From Fragilaria radians (Eukaryota > Bacillariophyta > Fragilariophyceae > Fragilariales > Fragilariaceae), in NCBI GenBank assembly GCA_900642245.1, contig CAAAJI010000002.1, forward strand, positions 879,240-943,239: a stretch of 64,000 bases of DNA. The letters run 5' to 3'. A program made the translations under genes and the position numbers. The notes below the pieces were generated by a model. That model saw nothing but the letters and a program-made list of their open reading frames with translations, made no database searches and was not told the origin of the DNA. Positions within the stretch are counted from its first letter, which is position 1, and each line of letters starts with the position of its first letter. Of the stretch, positions 41,691-56,149 are shown piece after piece.

Positions 41691-44600
41691 GGTTACTATA
41701 TATGTGGAGGAAAGACAGAGTTCCAGTCGGAGATTGATTGTGGCCCAATAAAAGACGTGTGGAGGATCTAGTCGTCATCCTACCTTATGTTTAAAATGTG
41801 CTAAGGTTAACGGTATATGAAACCCATAAGAAATTTAGCGATTCGAACGTTACTTCAAACAAAGACAACGATTACAGCCTGATAACTACCGGTAGGTAAC
41901 AAAAAGCCAGTAACTTAGCTTTCTTTTTTTCGAAGAGCTACGTTACGGAAATTCTCATTCTTAAACGCGTTTGAAAATAAATGACTCAAAGAGGAATTAA
42001 CTTTGGCACAAGAAGCAAAATTTTATCATGGATTTTCAATTGCAATTTCCACATTTTTCAGCGTGCCAAATGATTGGAAAGAAAAATTTAGGCAGAATCA
42101 TGATTGAGAGGAAATTATGAATTACATATTGAAAGAGATACCCCAAAAAGGAATCAGAAGAATACAGCAAGTGCTTATTCAAGAGATATTAGTCTTTTGC
42201 AGTATCGTAATTGTTCATCAGAAATATCTTTCAGAATTTTGATCCTTTTGCATTAGTCTTTTGCAAAATTGTTAAATTGCCCATCAGAAATATCTTTCAG
42301 AATTTTTGATCCTTTTGCATTAGTCTTTTGCAGAATTGTTAAATTGTCCATCAGAAATATCCTTCAGAATTTTTGATCCTTTTGCATGACAATTGAAGTA
42401 TCAGATGGAGATGTACAGCATCACAAAAAAACAATATGAGTTTAATTTTCAATACCAGATCCGCTGAAATAGAACTTAAAGTTATTGAGAATAGGACTAC
42501 ACAATTTGGGATATAGGATAAAAAATGGATGTTCCACATTATACAGATCTTAGAACCTGAATACTAAATCTTGTGGAGCGCCGCGAGCGCTTAGATGTTG
42601 GATGTTAAAAAAATGTCAAAGCAAAGAAAGAAAAGGCAGACAACACTGATCAGATCAGAAGATTAAAAGAAAAGTGTTAGTGATGAAAGAATGATAGCTC
42701 ACAATTATTTTATACCTTGCTACAAAATTTTGAGGACGAGCAATGAATCAGAAGAGATTGATGAAGACTAGTAATCAATATACTAATCTGAACTGGGCAT
42801 GAAGCTTTTCTTGATCATGGACATGGATGGGGAAACATTAGCATCATATAAGGATATGCTAAGGGTCATCAAGTTTGTTCGTGATATGACATCATATTGA
42901 TTGAAATTATAACGAATTTATAAAGATGACTATTGGTATTGTTTAGATTATAGTGATATTCATTTGGGAGCAGAGCGCCAACGTGTCTACGACCAGAAAG
43001 TTCAATTTGAGTGACTTTTTCGAGTAGCAACACGGAGTGTTTAACAATGTCCGAGGCGGAAAAAAATCCGAAATCTTGAATGGTTAAAAGCGCGATAGGA
43101 ATTCAGATAAAGTTAACCATTATTTTTCAAATAGATAACATTGGAGTGCGTTTCATGGCAAAAAATCGAATCTGGGTGTTAGTATATGGCATGATGATAG
43201 CATATAGTGCACTGATTTCATGGCACACACCTCAGACTCCCGACACTTCCAACAAGCTATTTCGTTCTTCAAAAATACACGGTTCGTTAGTGCCAAGGTA
43301 TTGCTTTTCGCGTTAAACTTAAATCACTGGGGTTCTTGACGGATCGTAACACCTGTTGTTTATCATGTAGCTTTTTCAGCTTAAAACTCGATGGGAATGA
43401 AGTTTCAATTTCACAAATGTTCCTTATTTTGTTGTTTATCCACTGCAGTTCTTAGAAATTACTACAAGGGAGCAATATTTACCATAAAAATATTAGAATT
43501 GCTTTTCAGTGTTATTCCTGAGCAAGGTATTCATAATGCTTTGTTGTTTGTACGTTAATCATTTTAGAACCTTGAGGGTGAAAACATTTGTGGATGATAC
43601 GGCTCTACTGTTCCTCAGGAATAAAATATTACAATCTCTTGGTCAATACATGCCTCTGGCACTCCAAATGTTTCAAGTACACATTCTTTTTTTTGTTCCA
43701 GCAAATCCTAGCAACATAGCCGAATTGCTTTCAATTTGGGCTTTGTTATTTGATCCTTTATAGTACGTTAACCATGGTATTCGATCCTAGTTTTCTTCTG
43801 GCTGAGGTAAACTTCCATTTAACATGCCTTTTATTCCATAGTTCTGGTGTATTCTTGGGTATGAGCATATTTTCATTTTTTCGTTATCTAGGAAACACAG
43901 TTACATTCATCAATTTTCCGAAATCTTAAGGGCGCGTTTGGTTTCTTTTGTATAGACAACGCGCTTGTGATGCAGAATAATCTTAAGATCGGTTTAATTG
44001 CACAAGACCTTACCTTGAAAAACAATTATGGTTTTGTTCCGTTTTTACATTAACTTGATATGCTTCTTTGAAATCAAAAATCGATGTAGAGAAGTAGAAT
44101 AAGCTTTCAGGGATGTTTTTGGTGTTTGATACAATTCAAACTTATAGAAGGCAAGTTTGAGTAGGGAAACATTGATATAACTTAATGAGATGATTCCCAC
44201 TGACCATGTACTATTATTTGCTAGAGTCCATTTTCATTTTATGACATTTTCTGTAGACTATAGTTAGGCCGCAAATAGAGTCCTTCAATCAGTGACGCCC
44301 ATTTTTGTATATTAATGTGTCCACATATGGAATTTGTATGCTGCAATTTAGTAACTGATTAAAAGTTGGTGGATTCATGATTAGTCCATTGTGTAATTTC
44401 AGCCTGGACGATTTTTCCATTTCCAATGCTTCTTCTAGGACTGGCATTTAACTATTTCTCAGCACTAGTGTAACCCAACGAAATAATACTCTTGGTAACA
44501 AGACTATTATTAGTATACCCAGGAATCAATTCTACTTGAATGGATACTAGTTAGTCAATAGTAAATATTGCAGAACAGCATATCATTCCAACTAGCCTTA

Positions 44601-44819
44601 ACCTAAACACGTACCATTTTCGAGTGACAAACTTCCTTGAAAAAATCTGCACATCATTCGTCACAGACATGTTCGCCTAAATCTTCTTGATCTTCTTTTG
44701 ACAATTCTGAATTTTGTAGTCTTCTTGTGTTGTTTCCTTAGACATCGATCATATTTTGTTACACAATGACACCCAACTCGAATAATGAATATCTATCTTA
44801 TGAAAGTATCAGGACTCAT
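41691..44819. other. Intergenic region with a three-copy tandem repeat
   Basis: About 3.1 kb. It contains the 64-67 bp tandem repeat at 42188-42388. Short plus-strand frames at 43080-43316 and 43509-43763 lack recognisable domains. The right end is the xanthine dehydrogenase promoter. Confidence 0.5.
42188..42388. repeat. Tandem repeat, three units of 64-67 bp
   Basis: Units begin ATTAGTCTTTTGCA at about 42188, 42252 and 42319. Each ends CAGAATTTTTGATCCTTTTGC. Copies 2 and 3 are nearly identical; copy 1 is more diverged. It is non-coding, about 0.5 kb upstream of the Hsp70-like gene start. Confidence 0.85.
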
Positions 44820-47800
44820 ATGGAAAGCTTTGAAAAGAAAGGTTAGATGTTATATTCAGGATCAGCTTTGAATTCTTGTCGCATAGGCTCACCTCACTTT
44901 GGTATATTAATGTAGGATATCGTACCAGCCCAATCATATTTGTCAATGGATGCCGTGTTGCAGATCGTTTGATTGCTCTCGCACGCCCAAATCAGACTCT
45001 ACTTTCATTCTTACGAGACGTAATGAAGCTAACCGGTTCAAAGCTTGGTTGCGCGGAGGGAGGATGTGGGGCTTGCACTGTAATGGTCTCAAAACCGGAT
45101 GTCCAGACCCGAGAAATTCGGTAAGCACTAAGATTTACACCTTTCCTGATAGCGAAATCTCGTTTTCTCACATCTTTCTTGATGTAGCCACATCTCCGTC
45201 AATGCTTGTCTAATGCCAGTATTAGCAGCTGACGGTTGTCACGTAACGACCGTGGAAGGTATTGGTAGTGTTAAGGGTAATAATCTTCATCCCATTCAAG
45301 AGGTAATGGTAGATTTACATGGAAGCCAATGTGGATTTTGCACTCCGGGTATCATCATGTCGATTTACAGTCTTTTTGCCAACGATGCCTCGGTGGCTCA
45401 CCTCGAAGAGCACCTCGACGGGAATTTATGTCGCTGTACGGGGTATCGGCCCATTTGGGACGCAGCTCGCTCGTTATGTGTGGATGTGGAGGATTGCTTC
45501 GTCAAGGGACCCTGTGGTACGGCTTGTCGGGACTGCCCCGAGCGAGACGACTGTTCCATGGAATGTAACGTCAAGGACAGGCAGGACGAAGAGTTCAAGG
45601 ATGATGGGAAAATTGTTTGTTCCTCCTCTGTTGATAAAGCAACTTACTACAAGCAAACACGTAATTTTGGAACTGATTGGCTTAATATGCCGCAGCTTAT
45701 CTTCCCTACAGAGCTAATTGATGATAAATCGGAGGTTAATGTTGAGTTATCAAAACCATTAGCTGTCATCGACAAGACAGAGTATTCTAAAGGAGGGATG
45801 TGGTTCAAACCTTCTACCTTGCATGATTTGTTAAAACTTTTGCGTGATCTTGGGGCAAAAGAAGGTGGTTGTAAGATTGTTGTGGGAAACACAGAAGTTG
45901 GAATCGGTAAGTGTTTTCATCCTTGAAATTTCAACAAAACTCTTGACCTCACCCGTTTCGTCAGAAACAAAGTTCAAGAACGCCGTCTATCCAAGATTGA
46001 TTTCACCCTCAGATACAATTACTAGCATTTTTTCCTTCAACGTCACCCCTACGATGATTCAAATTGGATCATGCACCTCATTAAGCACGATACTAAGCAT
46101 GTGTGAAAAACTCATCAAAGAAGGAACTTCGTTCCAACGGACTTGCCAACCAATTCATGATATGTTGAGGTGGTTTGCCTCAACCCAAATCCGGAATGTT
46201 GCTTGTCTTGGAGGAAACTTGGTTACAGCAAGTCCCATATCGGATATGAACCCGATTCTCGCTGCGATGGGAGCAATCGCTATCTTGTCATCCTTGAATG
46301 AAAATGATGAATTAAATCAACGTAGAGTTCCAGTGCCAGAGTTTTTCCTTAGGTATCGCGTAGTGGATCTGGAGCCCACGGAGATGGTGGAATTTGTGGA
46401 GATACCGATTTTGGGCTCCCTTCATTATTTGAAGGCTTTCAAGCAAGCAAGGAGGAGAGAGGATGATATCTCAATTGTAACGTCAGGAATGCGCGTTAAA
46501 CTGAATCCTCATGAAAACCAGTGGATTATAGAAGACATTAGTCTAGCCTTTGGGGGTATGGCTCCAAAGACAATATTGGCTTCAAAGACTATGGCTTACT
46601 TAGCTGGAAAAGAATTCAATGTTCTAAATTTCAAGAACGCATGCAAAGTGTTGATGGAAGAACTTCAATTGCCATTGAATGTTCCAGGAGGGCAGCCTCA
46701 ATATAGACTCACCTTGGCCTCATCTTTTCTGATTAAATTCTTCTTTTCAGTCTTAGAAGATTTGAAGCGTGATGTTGGGAAAGACAACGGTTCTCCTCCC
46801 GTGCCGGCTATAGATTTGAAGGATTCAAGTGCGAGCTATTCATTCGTTTCTGCGCCAAAGCCATCTATCATTGGAGTTCAGAAATATCCAGCACCAAAAG
46901 CTTTACAAGGTTTAGAAACCACGTGTCTACCGCAGGTAGAACACCCTGTTGACCTTGCAGAAGGTAAAGCAACCGTTGGAAAACCTTCAGCTCATATGTC
47001 AGGACCTTTGCATTGTACTGGAGAAGCTCTTTACGCTGATGATATACCAATCACTTCTCAGACACTTCATGGTTGTCTTATATTATCATCAAAGTGTGGT
47101 TGCACTTTTGAGAGTATCAACCTTGAATCGGCATTGGCTATTCCGGGAGTTGTTGATTGTTTTACGCACACTGCAGTTGAAAAGCTCGGAGGGAACAACG
47201 TGATGGGTGCTATATTTCACGATGAAACCCTATTTTTACCTGTTGGTCAGAAAATTGCTACGGTGGGTCAGGTACTTGGAATCGCTGTGGCAGAAACATT
47301 GGAAATAGCTGAAGCCGCTGCTCGTGCTGTCAACGTGACCTATGGTCCTATGGATTCAACAGTTATCGTGAGCATAGAAGATGCTATATCGGCCAACAGC
47401 TTCTTCGAAGCTTCTCGTCATAAACTCGAGCGTGGAGATCTCGATGTTATCAACAGCTTGCCTGAAGAGATGAAAAGTAATTGTGATTTAAAGCCTGGTG
47501 ATTCTGTCTATGTATCAGGAACGTTTCGCGTTGGTGGTCAAGAACACTTTTACCTGGAAACTAATTGCACCTTAGCTATCCCGTCTGAATCCAATACTAA
47601 TCTTACCATTTATAGTTCCACTCAAGCACCTACGAAAACTCAGAACTATTGTGCATCAACAACGGGCACTCCCGCATCGAAAGTTGTAGTCCGAATGAAG
47701 CGTATGGGAGGTGGGTTTGGTGGTAAAGAAACTCGCAGCGTTTTTGCCTCCGCTGCAGCAGCTGTTGCTGCCAAAATGACAAGCAGGCCTGTTCGATTGA

Positions 47801-49559
47801 CTTTGGCCAGGGATGTAGACATGAGCATTACTGGAGGCCGCCATTCCTTTTTGGCCAAATACAAGGCAAGTGCCATCATTAAGGAGAACGGAGCTGTATC
47901 TCTACATTCCTGTGATGTGAAACTCTACAGTAACGCAGGTTGGGCGTTTGACCTCTCTGGACCCGTTGTCGACAGGGCCCTTTTTCATGTTGATGGATGC
48001 TACTACTACCCTAATTTCAGAGCGGAAGGCGTCGCATGTAAAACAGTACAACCAAATCATACGGCCTTTCGCGGCTTTGGTGGACCACAGGGCCTTGCTG
48101 TTGCGGAGCACATTATTGATCACCTTGCTGTAGCTTGTAATGTTTCTGTTGATGACTTGCGTCGGGGTAATCTATACGAAGAAGGACATGCAACTCATTT
48201 TGGAATGGTATTGAACAATTCAGATAGTGGAAAATGGAACGTACCTGTCATGTTCAACCGGATGATGAAAGATAGAAATATTAAAGATAGGAGGGCCTCT
48301 GTCGATGCGTTCAATTGCGAAAACAGGTGGTTGAAGCGTGGGCTTGCTTTGATACCTACGAAATTCGGAATTGCTTTTACAGGTCAGTACCACTATCGCG
48401 AAAATAGTTCCCTTGAAATATCCATTCCAACGTGTCTTTCTTTCTACAGCGAAGTATATGAATCAGGGAGGTGCACTTGTTCATTTATACATTGATGGAA
48501 CGGTTCTAATTTCTCATGGTGGAACGGAAATGGGCCAAGGCCTTCATACAAAAGTCTGTCAAGTTGCAGCGCATGCATTTGGTATACCGTTGAAAGATGT
48601 TTATATAAATGACTCTAGTACAGATAAGGTTGCGAATACAATACCAACAGCTGCTAGCATGAGTACTGATCTCTACGGTATGGCAACTTTGGATGCCTGT
48701 CGTCAAATACTTCGACGCCTTGCGCCATTTTATAAGACACTTGGTGCTAAAGCCACGCTGTCCGACATCGCAAAAGCAGCATTTATGGAAAGAGTGGATT
48801 TATCTGCTCATGGTTTTTTTGCACTGGATGATGATCGATGTGGTTTTGATTGGTTAAAGGAAAAACCAGAAGACTATCCAGCCCATATGCCAGAAAACTC
48901 TTGGAAGGGTCATCCCGTAAGTGAATTTTTTTCTCAATGTACATTTACGATACAATTTTCTTACTTTTTGGAACAAGTTTAATTATTTTACGCAAGGTGT
49001 TGCCTTGACGGAAGTTGAAATTGATGTTTTGACTGGAAACCATCGTACTATTTCTGCGGAAGTGCTCCTTGATGTTGGTTCCAGTATTAACCCAATGCTA
49101 GATATAGGGCAGATTGAAGGAGCCTTCACCCAGGGCATGGGCTGGAGTACGATGGAAGAGGTGATTTATGGTGACCAAGATCATCCTTGGATCAATCCTC
49201 CTGGTAGAATGTTTACTACTGGCCCTGGAACCTACAAAATCCCAGCGTTTAACGATGTCCCTGAAATTTTCAATATCACCCTCATGGAGGATATGGAGAA
49301 TCCATTTGCTGTTCACAGCAGCAAAGCAATCGGCGAGCCGCCTTTCTTTTTGGGTGGTAGTGTTTTTTTTGCGATCAAAGATGCAATTCGAGCTGCCAGG
49401 AAAGAAAATAGTGGAGTCGAGAATTATTTTGAGATGCGCTTGCCCGCTACTTCAGAGAGGATTCGTATGCATTGTGCAGATGAAATAGCTTCTGACGCAA
49501 TGAAGATCCTAAACCCAGCTTCTGATCCAAATATTTTTCAACCGAATGGTAGCTTCTAG
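44820..49559 (+). CDS. XDH: Xanthine dehydrogenase (molybdenum hydroxylase)
   Basis: Six exons: 44820-44841, 44916-45120, 45188-45906, 45965-48382, 48450-48916 and 48978-49559, for about 1470 aa. All phases match. Exon 1 is a 22-nt micro-exon (MESFEKK+G). The first 2Fe-2S site is "GCAEGGCGACTVMVSK" with "NAC"; the second is "GSQCGFCTPGI" with "NLCRCTGYRP". A Cys-rich insert of about 65 aa follows. The FAD domain is "GNTEVGIETKFKN" to "RNVACLGGNL". The molybdopterin domain has "GEALYADDIP", "RMKRMGGGFGGKETRS", the catalytic-pocket Arg in "FRGFGGPQG", "HGGTEMGQG", and the catalytic Glu in "AIGEPPFFLGGS". The enzyme oxidises hypoxanthine and xanthine to uric acid in purine breakdown, which in algae supports nitrogen recycling. 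No break is seen. Confidence 0.96.
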
Positions 49560-52500
49560 ACAATATCTACCAGAGCACTGAATGAATCTGACAATAGGGC
49601 CAATATGCTATCTATTGTATTGACTTCTCTAAGAATATGGCTTATCATGTAACAATCCTATGAATTCGTATTCCATCTAGTTGACTCAGAATGCCAGTGA
49701 GAATCAATTACAAATAATGAAACTGCATTCTTATCTACATTTTAAAGTAAAAGAAAAATTTAATTTTTCATGAATTTGAAACAAGACTTTTATTCACCAG
49801 ATAATTTTCCAAGATGCCAAATCTTTTATGAATTTAAAACTCAACAAGCAAGTCTATTATTACCTATTGAGGAATGAATATTGGAAAGGTTAATTTCTAA
49901 GCCAAAATTGTACATATAATTTAAAATCAACAATCAATTCTGATTATGAATGACTATTTACGGTTGTGCTCGCGACTTTAAACCTATACATCCAAGCGGT
50001 AACAGAATCTAAGTATTATTCATGACGGAAAATGATGCATGCTTGTATTGATGATAAAAATCCTGAATGATTTTGTTGAGGGAAAAAATTAAGCTTCTCA
50101 GCAATTGTGAGAGATTGCACTACCGTGGCACTAAAAGGACTAGTTACATCCAGGAAAACTGAGCCAGAACCGGTCATTAGGAACATGGCATGGCCAAATA
50201 ATCCCCGTTGAACATTATGCTCCTCCAATAAGTTTACTCATTCATGAGCAAAGGTCTGGGATATGAATTTATTCGACCGTTATTCATTACCGATTTGTAC
50301 GTTGGTGCAGTCTCGAGAACAATGTTTTTAAATATATCTATCAACAACTAAAGTAGCATTGTGTCAAAAAGGTAGATCCATTGTATATTCATCAAACATT
50401 TCATACTGGAATATTGTCAAGACTTTTTGCTGTAAACTATAGAATATTTGAGACCTCATGCCCTGCAGTTGCTATCAAAATTTTAATTGCATTACATAGC
50501 GGAGAGCACTTAAAAGAAAATAGCAACTGTAATCAACGAAATTGCTCAAAACAATGGGAGTGTAAATGTGAGACTTGCTTTGAAGTCGAACAAATCTGTC
50601 ATAATTCTTGCGGATAAATCCCATAATCTATTGCACAATGTGTGACTGGTTTAATCATATGGATCAATAACATTTGTGTACTTTTGGGATTACCGTTTTC
50701 ATATTAAAGAGTGCCCAGAATCTCAGTTGAGGTCAAGTCATATAGCATGCAATGTTAACTTTGGATAGCATTATCGTTATGGGATAAAGTCACATTCCCA
50801 ATTGTAAAACTTGTAAATATTGAATTTGTTAGAAAGGCAAAAGCTGTTGATGAAGAGTTAATTTGGTGTCAGGAAATCAAGGTGTTGGTCTAAAGGCAAT
50901 ATCATTGTTCTGTTCACTTTAAATCTTTGTTTTCTTTTTTGCAAGAAATTTTAAAAATTAAGACAAATTAAGTATCATTAAGATAACAGTCATCTCACAT
51001 TGCAAGAACATCATTTTTGATACATATAATTTATGCCGTTTAAACCAGTTCTAATTCGACTTTAGATTAAGCAATCTCTCCACTAAAGACATGGAAATTC
51101 CTTTCTTTATTCAAGGAAATGCTGCCATTTATATTTTCAATCTTTTAAGCAAACTTTGTTTTTATTGCAATATTTATTGCAATTTTTATTGCCATTATTT
51201 GCTCTCCACCATATACAAACGTTCTACAGCTTACAACAAAACGTCTTGATTTCGTTCCAGTGAAAAGTTTTAGATGAAAGTGGAATGGAAGTATCACATT
51301 ACAGCAGGGTAGGCTGAATCATTTTCTACTTTCAAGGAGCAAGAGTGACCCCCAAGAAACTGTAATATGCTTACTTAAAAAATACCAAATGGGTACTTTT
51401 TTGGATCAAAACCTAGTACTAACGCTACGATGCGGTTAGGATGGGATAACCCCTGCAATCACAAAATGTGTCATGTCTATACATAATTGAGACTACTCTA
51501 AAACTTTTTGGCCCTGGTTCTCCAGTTTAAATAAATTGTCTTTAAAAGAGATCGAAATTCTCATCCTATTCTTCTATGTAAAATTAAAAAGTTAGCATAT
51601 TCTTTTCCATAGAAAATTCTTTTCTGCCAGACCAGATCGTTGGTAACGCGACATAACATCGATACGATGAAACCGATAAATCTCGAACTCTATATCCTCC
51701 ATGAACCGATTATTAGCCTGGAACCGGAAGATGATAACGAGATCGTATGTTTATTCATTTCTTTGTTTTGAATTCAGAAATAACGCCTCATGTTTTTTTT
51801 TAAAAATCGCTCTTCTAGGATCTCTTTCAAGGATTTCAAATCCAATTAAGTTTACATCCTTTATCATTATGCAGCTCTCCCTTGCTGCATCGAAAAGAAT
51901 GGAGCGGTCAATCTAAAATATTCAACAGAAAGCTATACATATCTCAGTCACCTTTTCAATCAAAGTCCCAGCGAAAGATAATGTCTAAGACCCCCTATGC
52001 AAAACTTGTTATGTAAAGAGAACGAGAATACAACATCCAAAAAAGAGAACATGCTACGTCCCTGTGATTAAAACTTCGATAATGATGCACAATGTATAGC
52101 TTGGAATGAGATTAGATTTAAAGGTTAAGTAAGAATTGCTGTCGAATGATCCATTACACTTTTCTAGTTCTCTCAATACCAATTTTGTTAATTTCTCACC
52201 GCAATAATCACAGCATAATTCGTGCATACTTCATCCAAAAGTTCAAGGAATTGGTATCTAACATTCCATTTGTGCTTATTACTTATAACATCATTGGCCG
52301 TCTTGGAAAACCCATGTTTTTGTAGCTAGACTAGCATGAAGCGATACACTTATGAATTAATTGTGCAATCGAAATTAAGAATGATAAATTTGTCCAAACG
52401 ATGAATTTCTTTTGCGCATGACACATCGAGGGAGAAAAGAATAGGAGAAACTAGATGAAGGATTCGTTGATAACAAATGATTGCAAAATTAAGGGAGACG

Positions 52501-53499
52501 TATGGCTAGGAGATTGCGGTGATTATTTCAGCAAGCCAACGAGATGAATCAGAGTAAAGATGCCTACTTGTCTTTCAAATCGAGGAAAACGAAATTGAGC
52601 ATCGAACCAACGAAGGAAAGTTTGATCGACAATGTTCCAAGGACAACAAGAGCTTCTTCTGACGACGAAGTACTGAGGCTAATGCTTCAATTGAAGCTGC
52701 TTATTGTATGTGAGCACACTAGATAATCTACTAGAGTTCGTAAATAAGGATTGCTGGAAATTGTAAAAAAGAATAGCTTTGGTTATGGACAAGAAGCTTT
52801 TCATCAGGACACGCATTGAATGTCTTTAAGCGATCTCACAAGTTTTATGGGGCAATTCGTAAAAGGGCGTGTTGACTATCCTCAATCACTTTGATATTGA
52901 TAAAGTAGTTCTGGCAGTGTTGGTGGACAGATTTTTGTTAAACCTGATTCTTCTAGATTATGATAGTTGTGCGCAATACTGATTTTGAACTACCTAAGTC
53001 ATGCCTTTTAGGCAGAATTCGCAAATTATGGCCCATCTCTTGGATCATAAATGAAAAGCATTTCGAATACACGCTCACTTCCCGTGGTATTTGTATGCAT
53101 AAAGGCTGAAAAGTGCATAAGGGATGAAAAATATGAAGCGAAGTATTTTTATCGTCTTGTAAAGTTGAATTAGGGAGAGTTCGGAATATCATGAGACTGC
53201 AAGCATTATCGCTACTCACTTGAAAATAATCTCAGTTTATCTTGCAATAAAAAACATTGATTGCCTACCCAAGATTTAAACATGACATTAAAATAGTAGG
53301 CACTCATATGTCTATGTCTTTGGAATATTCTTATGAAGAGAGAGTTCCTCCATTTTTATTTTAACCTGCGCAGATGTATACCCTGGATGTGTTTTCCATT
53401 AAGGTGTTTCGCGAGGTATCATGTACAATTCATCGTCTTACGCCACTTTGATGTAGAGCCGAATTACCCAAGGACAAAATTGATATCATGGAGAAAAGT
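49560..53499. other. Gene-poor intergenic DNA
   Basis: About 4 kb without a recognised gene. Open frames are short (for example 50381-50617, 51701-51916, 52544-52726) and show no domain signatures. Base composition is strongly AT-rich. Confidence 0.5.
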
Positions 53500-56100
53500 A
53501 TGCATGCCACTGACTTACTGAGACTAGGTGAATACAGAAGGAGAAACATACATTTAATTTTTTAAAACAGGATGTCTGGAGAATCTTGAGTCAACGGCTC
53601 CTGGCATTTTCAGATACTAGATGATTCTATGATACTTTTTGAATGGAAATGGATATTCTCAAGGAAATTGAGAGCTGAGCCGTTAAAGGAAGGATGCTCT
53701 AATTCTAGCCACCGATTCACCATGTATTGAAGCGACTGATGAAGCAAGAACTGTGGAACAACGTGATGAAGAGATTTGAATTCAAGGATCAGACAAAGAA
53801 AGACTGAAATCATTGCATTATTGTACCTACGCAGATGATGAATACCCTTGTGATTGACTTGCTGAATTAAAATACATATTTTCACAGCAGTTAAGATGAA
53901 TCTGAGTGACTATAAGAGAAATTGAATGTTTTTGAAATAATTGCCAAGGCAATAGAAGGAATTAGGCAATATTGATGAAACATGCAAGAGATGGGAAACT
54001 GATAATCGAAGAAGCTAGAGATTTGGTTTGAACTGCATTTGACCTAGTACTTAAGGAAGCAAAACTAAAACTGAGTCTTGGGAAATTTTCGAAGAAATTT
54101 ATAGGAAGGCATGATATATGCTGTCAATAGGGACAAATGGTTCAGATTATGACCCAAATCAAGTAAATGGATTCACATCCAAGAGCAACTGTGTTATACG
54201 TGGACACATGGCTAATGTCTGCAGAAAGAAGAGCCGCAATCATCATACAAGAAAGACATGTTTTGGTTAGGGGTAGAAATTAATGCAAAAGGCTTAGTAG
54301 AAAATAAGTGGAAGGTTGACATTGTGTTGGTTCCTTCATTGGTAAGCACAAAGAGGTTGTTTAGAGAGCATAATTTTAGAGAATCGAAGACAAATCTTGA
54401 ATATCTACAATTAAAATGGTTTCAAGTCTACGGTATGAACAATTTATGATACAGATATTAAGCAGCTTTCCAAGTTATTATGAGCTGCATTTTTCTAGTA
54501 GAGACGCAGATCAAGAAAAAGGGAAATGCATCGACAATTGGCGCTGAGTTTGAGATTTGAAAGACTTTTGTTGAAATCACAATTCATGAAGAATAAAGAT
54601 AAAGGTAAGGAGAAAGCACTACCAGATATACAATTGAAAGGAACGTGCAGATGTTAATTGGGTCACAAAGCAGCATTCTGTAAATCCAAACAGGTTGATG
54701 GGATAAGAGGGAGACTATCTGCAACTATTACTAGAAGTCCGGACATTTGAAGTCTGAAGTCTATTTCCTTTGAAGTGCTAGCTTCAACGACGGTGAATTT
54801 TAGATTGTTGACAGTGGAGCATGATTCAACCAATGCTGGGGAAGTGGCTACACGTGTTAATGGGTCCAGGAAGGGAAATATGGATAGGTCTATTGACATT
54901 GACAATCTACCTAAAGCCTTTGGTCACTGCGGAGAAAGTAATGCAAGATCACCTGCAAAGGCTCTTGGTTAAGACATAACCTGTAATTTTCAAATTGTAA
55001 AGCCGGCATAAAAAAAGGTCAAGGAGAAAGTTATCAATGAAACCTAGAAAAATGATACTGTAACTGCTGGAGAAAACCTGCATGTGATAAAAAGCTCAAT
55101 CAAAGGAGAGAGCTATGGAGGTTCAAAGGCTTGGGCCTTTTCTGTTGATGACCATTCAAGTTATTGTTGGACTTGATATTAAAAAGGAAAGCATCAACTG
55201 AAGGATAGGATATCTGAGTTGATTGAAGAATGGAAAGATCAAATATTCTCGGTTATAATTCTGAGATTTTCAGACGAGACTGCAGACTTGATTAAAACGA
55301 AGAGCTTTGAGACCTTCAGTTATGAATATTTGGAATCAGAACCTGATGATAACCACATGGACAAGGAAACTTCAATGGAAGAGGAGAAGCGCTCAGTCAA
55401 AAAGTAAAGCGATGCCGAGAATAAGGCATCCTTGACAGAAACATTGATTTTAAATAGCAAGATTCATTGAAACGGATTCAGGAAGGAATCTTGTGGTTGA
55501 TAGAATCGATGTAGCTTTGGGTGTGATGGATAGAGTGAATGAAACAGGAACCTTTGATAAGGGTGGGTGTCCATAAGAACAAGATATGGCGTCAAGCAAT
55601 AGCAAAAGTGTTCAAAGAAATGAGCTCAAAAAGGCTTGGGAAAAGATGTGGTCCTAGAGGATGCTCTGCTACAGTGTAATATTCGTGGATAGAGAAAATG
55701 AGGCTACTAACAGTGAAAATGGAATTTGGTGATTTATTGCAACATTGATTTGGAGAAGTGAATCCGAAAGACTCGTTTCATTATTTATTTGTTAGGAGTA
55801 CCTATCGGAACTGTTGGAGCTCCCTTTATGGCAGAAAACTTGAGTTCAGGAGGACCTACCAGACATATGGACAAGAGGTATCCTAATATTTGTTGTCACG
55901 TTAAGGGTGTTTCATTTGAAATCATATTTATCAGGCCAAGTGAATAATGAAGGAGGTACATTTTCAAAGAGTGATAGCAAAGGTACCTGCAAAAAACATT
56001 GAAGTGGATCGCCAATAAAGCATTAGTTTATTTTGCTCTAGTTTATGAATTTGAGAAGGCTATTACAGGTTGTAGAAACGAGAACAGTAAAACAACGAAT
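53500..56100 (+). mobile_element. Decayed Ty1/copia-like element, plus strand (Gag-PR-INT remnants)
   Basis: Three landmarks appear in copia order. Zinc-knuckle remnants come first: "CVIRGHMANVCRKK" near 54190-54235 and "TCRC(stop)LGHKAAFCKSK" near 54643-54700. A protease-like "IVDSGA" follows at 54804-54821. An integrase-like stretch comes last, near 55117-55250: "AWAFSVDDHSSYCW" then "HQLKDRISELIEEW", where a catalytic Asp is expected. Frames differ between the blocks and stops are frequent, so the element is dead. No LTRs were identified by eye; the outer limits are approximate. Confidence 0.6.
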
Positions 56101-56149
56101 TAATTAGCGTTAGGAGTAGGACTTAAATTTAGTTACCTTAAATTTACTA

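Noticed and set aside
43080..43763. Two short plus-strand frames that could be small secreted proteins
   Set aside because: The hydrophobic stretches are weak, there is no supporting motif, and they lie in AT-rich spacer.
47646..48133. Open frames on both strands inside the XDH gene
   Set aside because: They are shadows of the conserved molybdopterin-domain exon.
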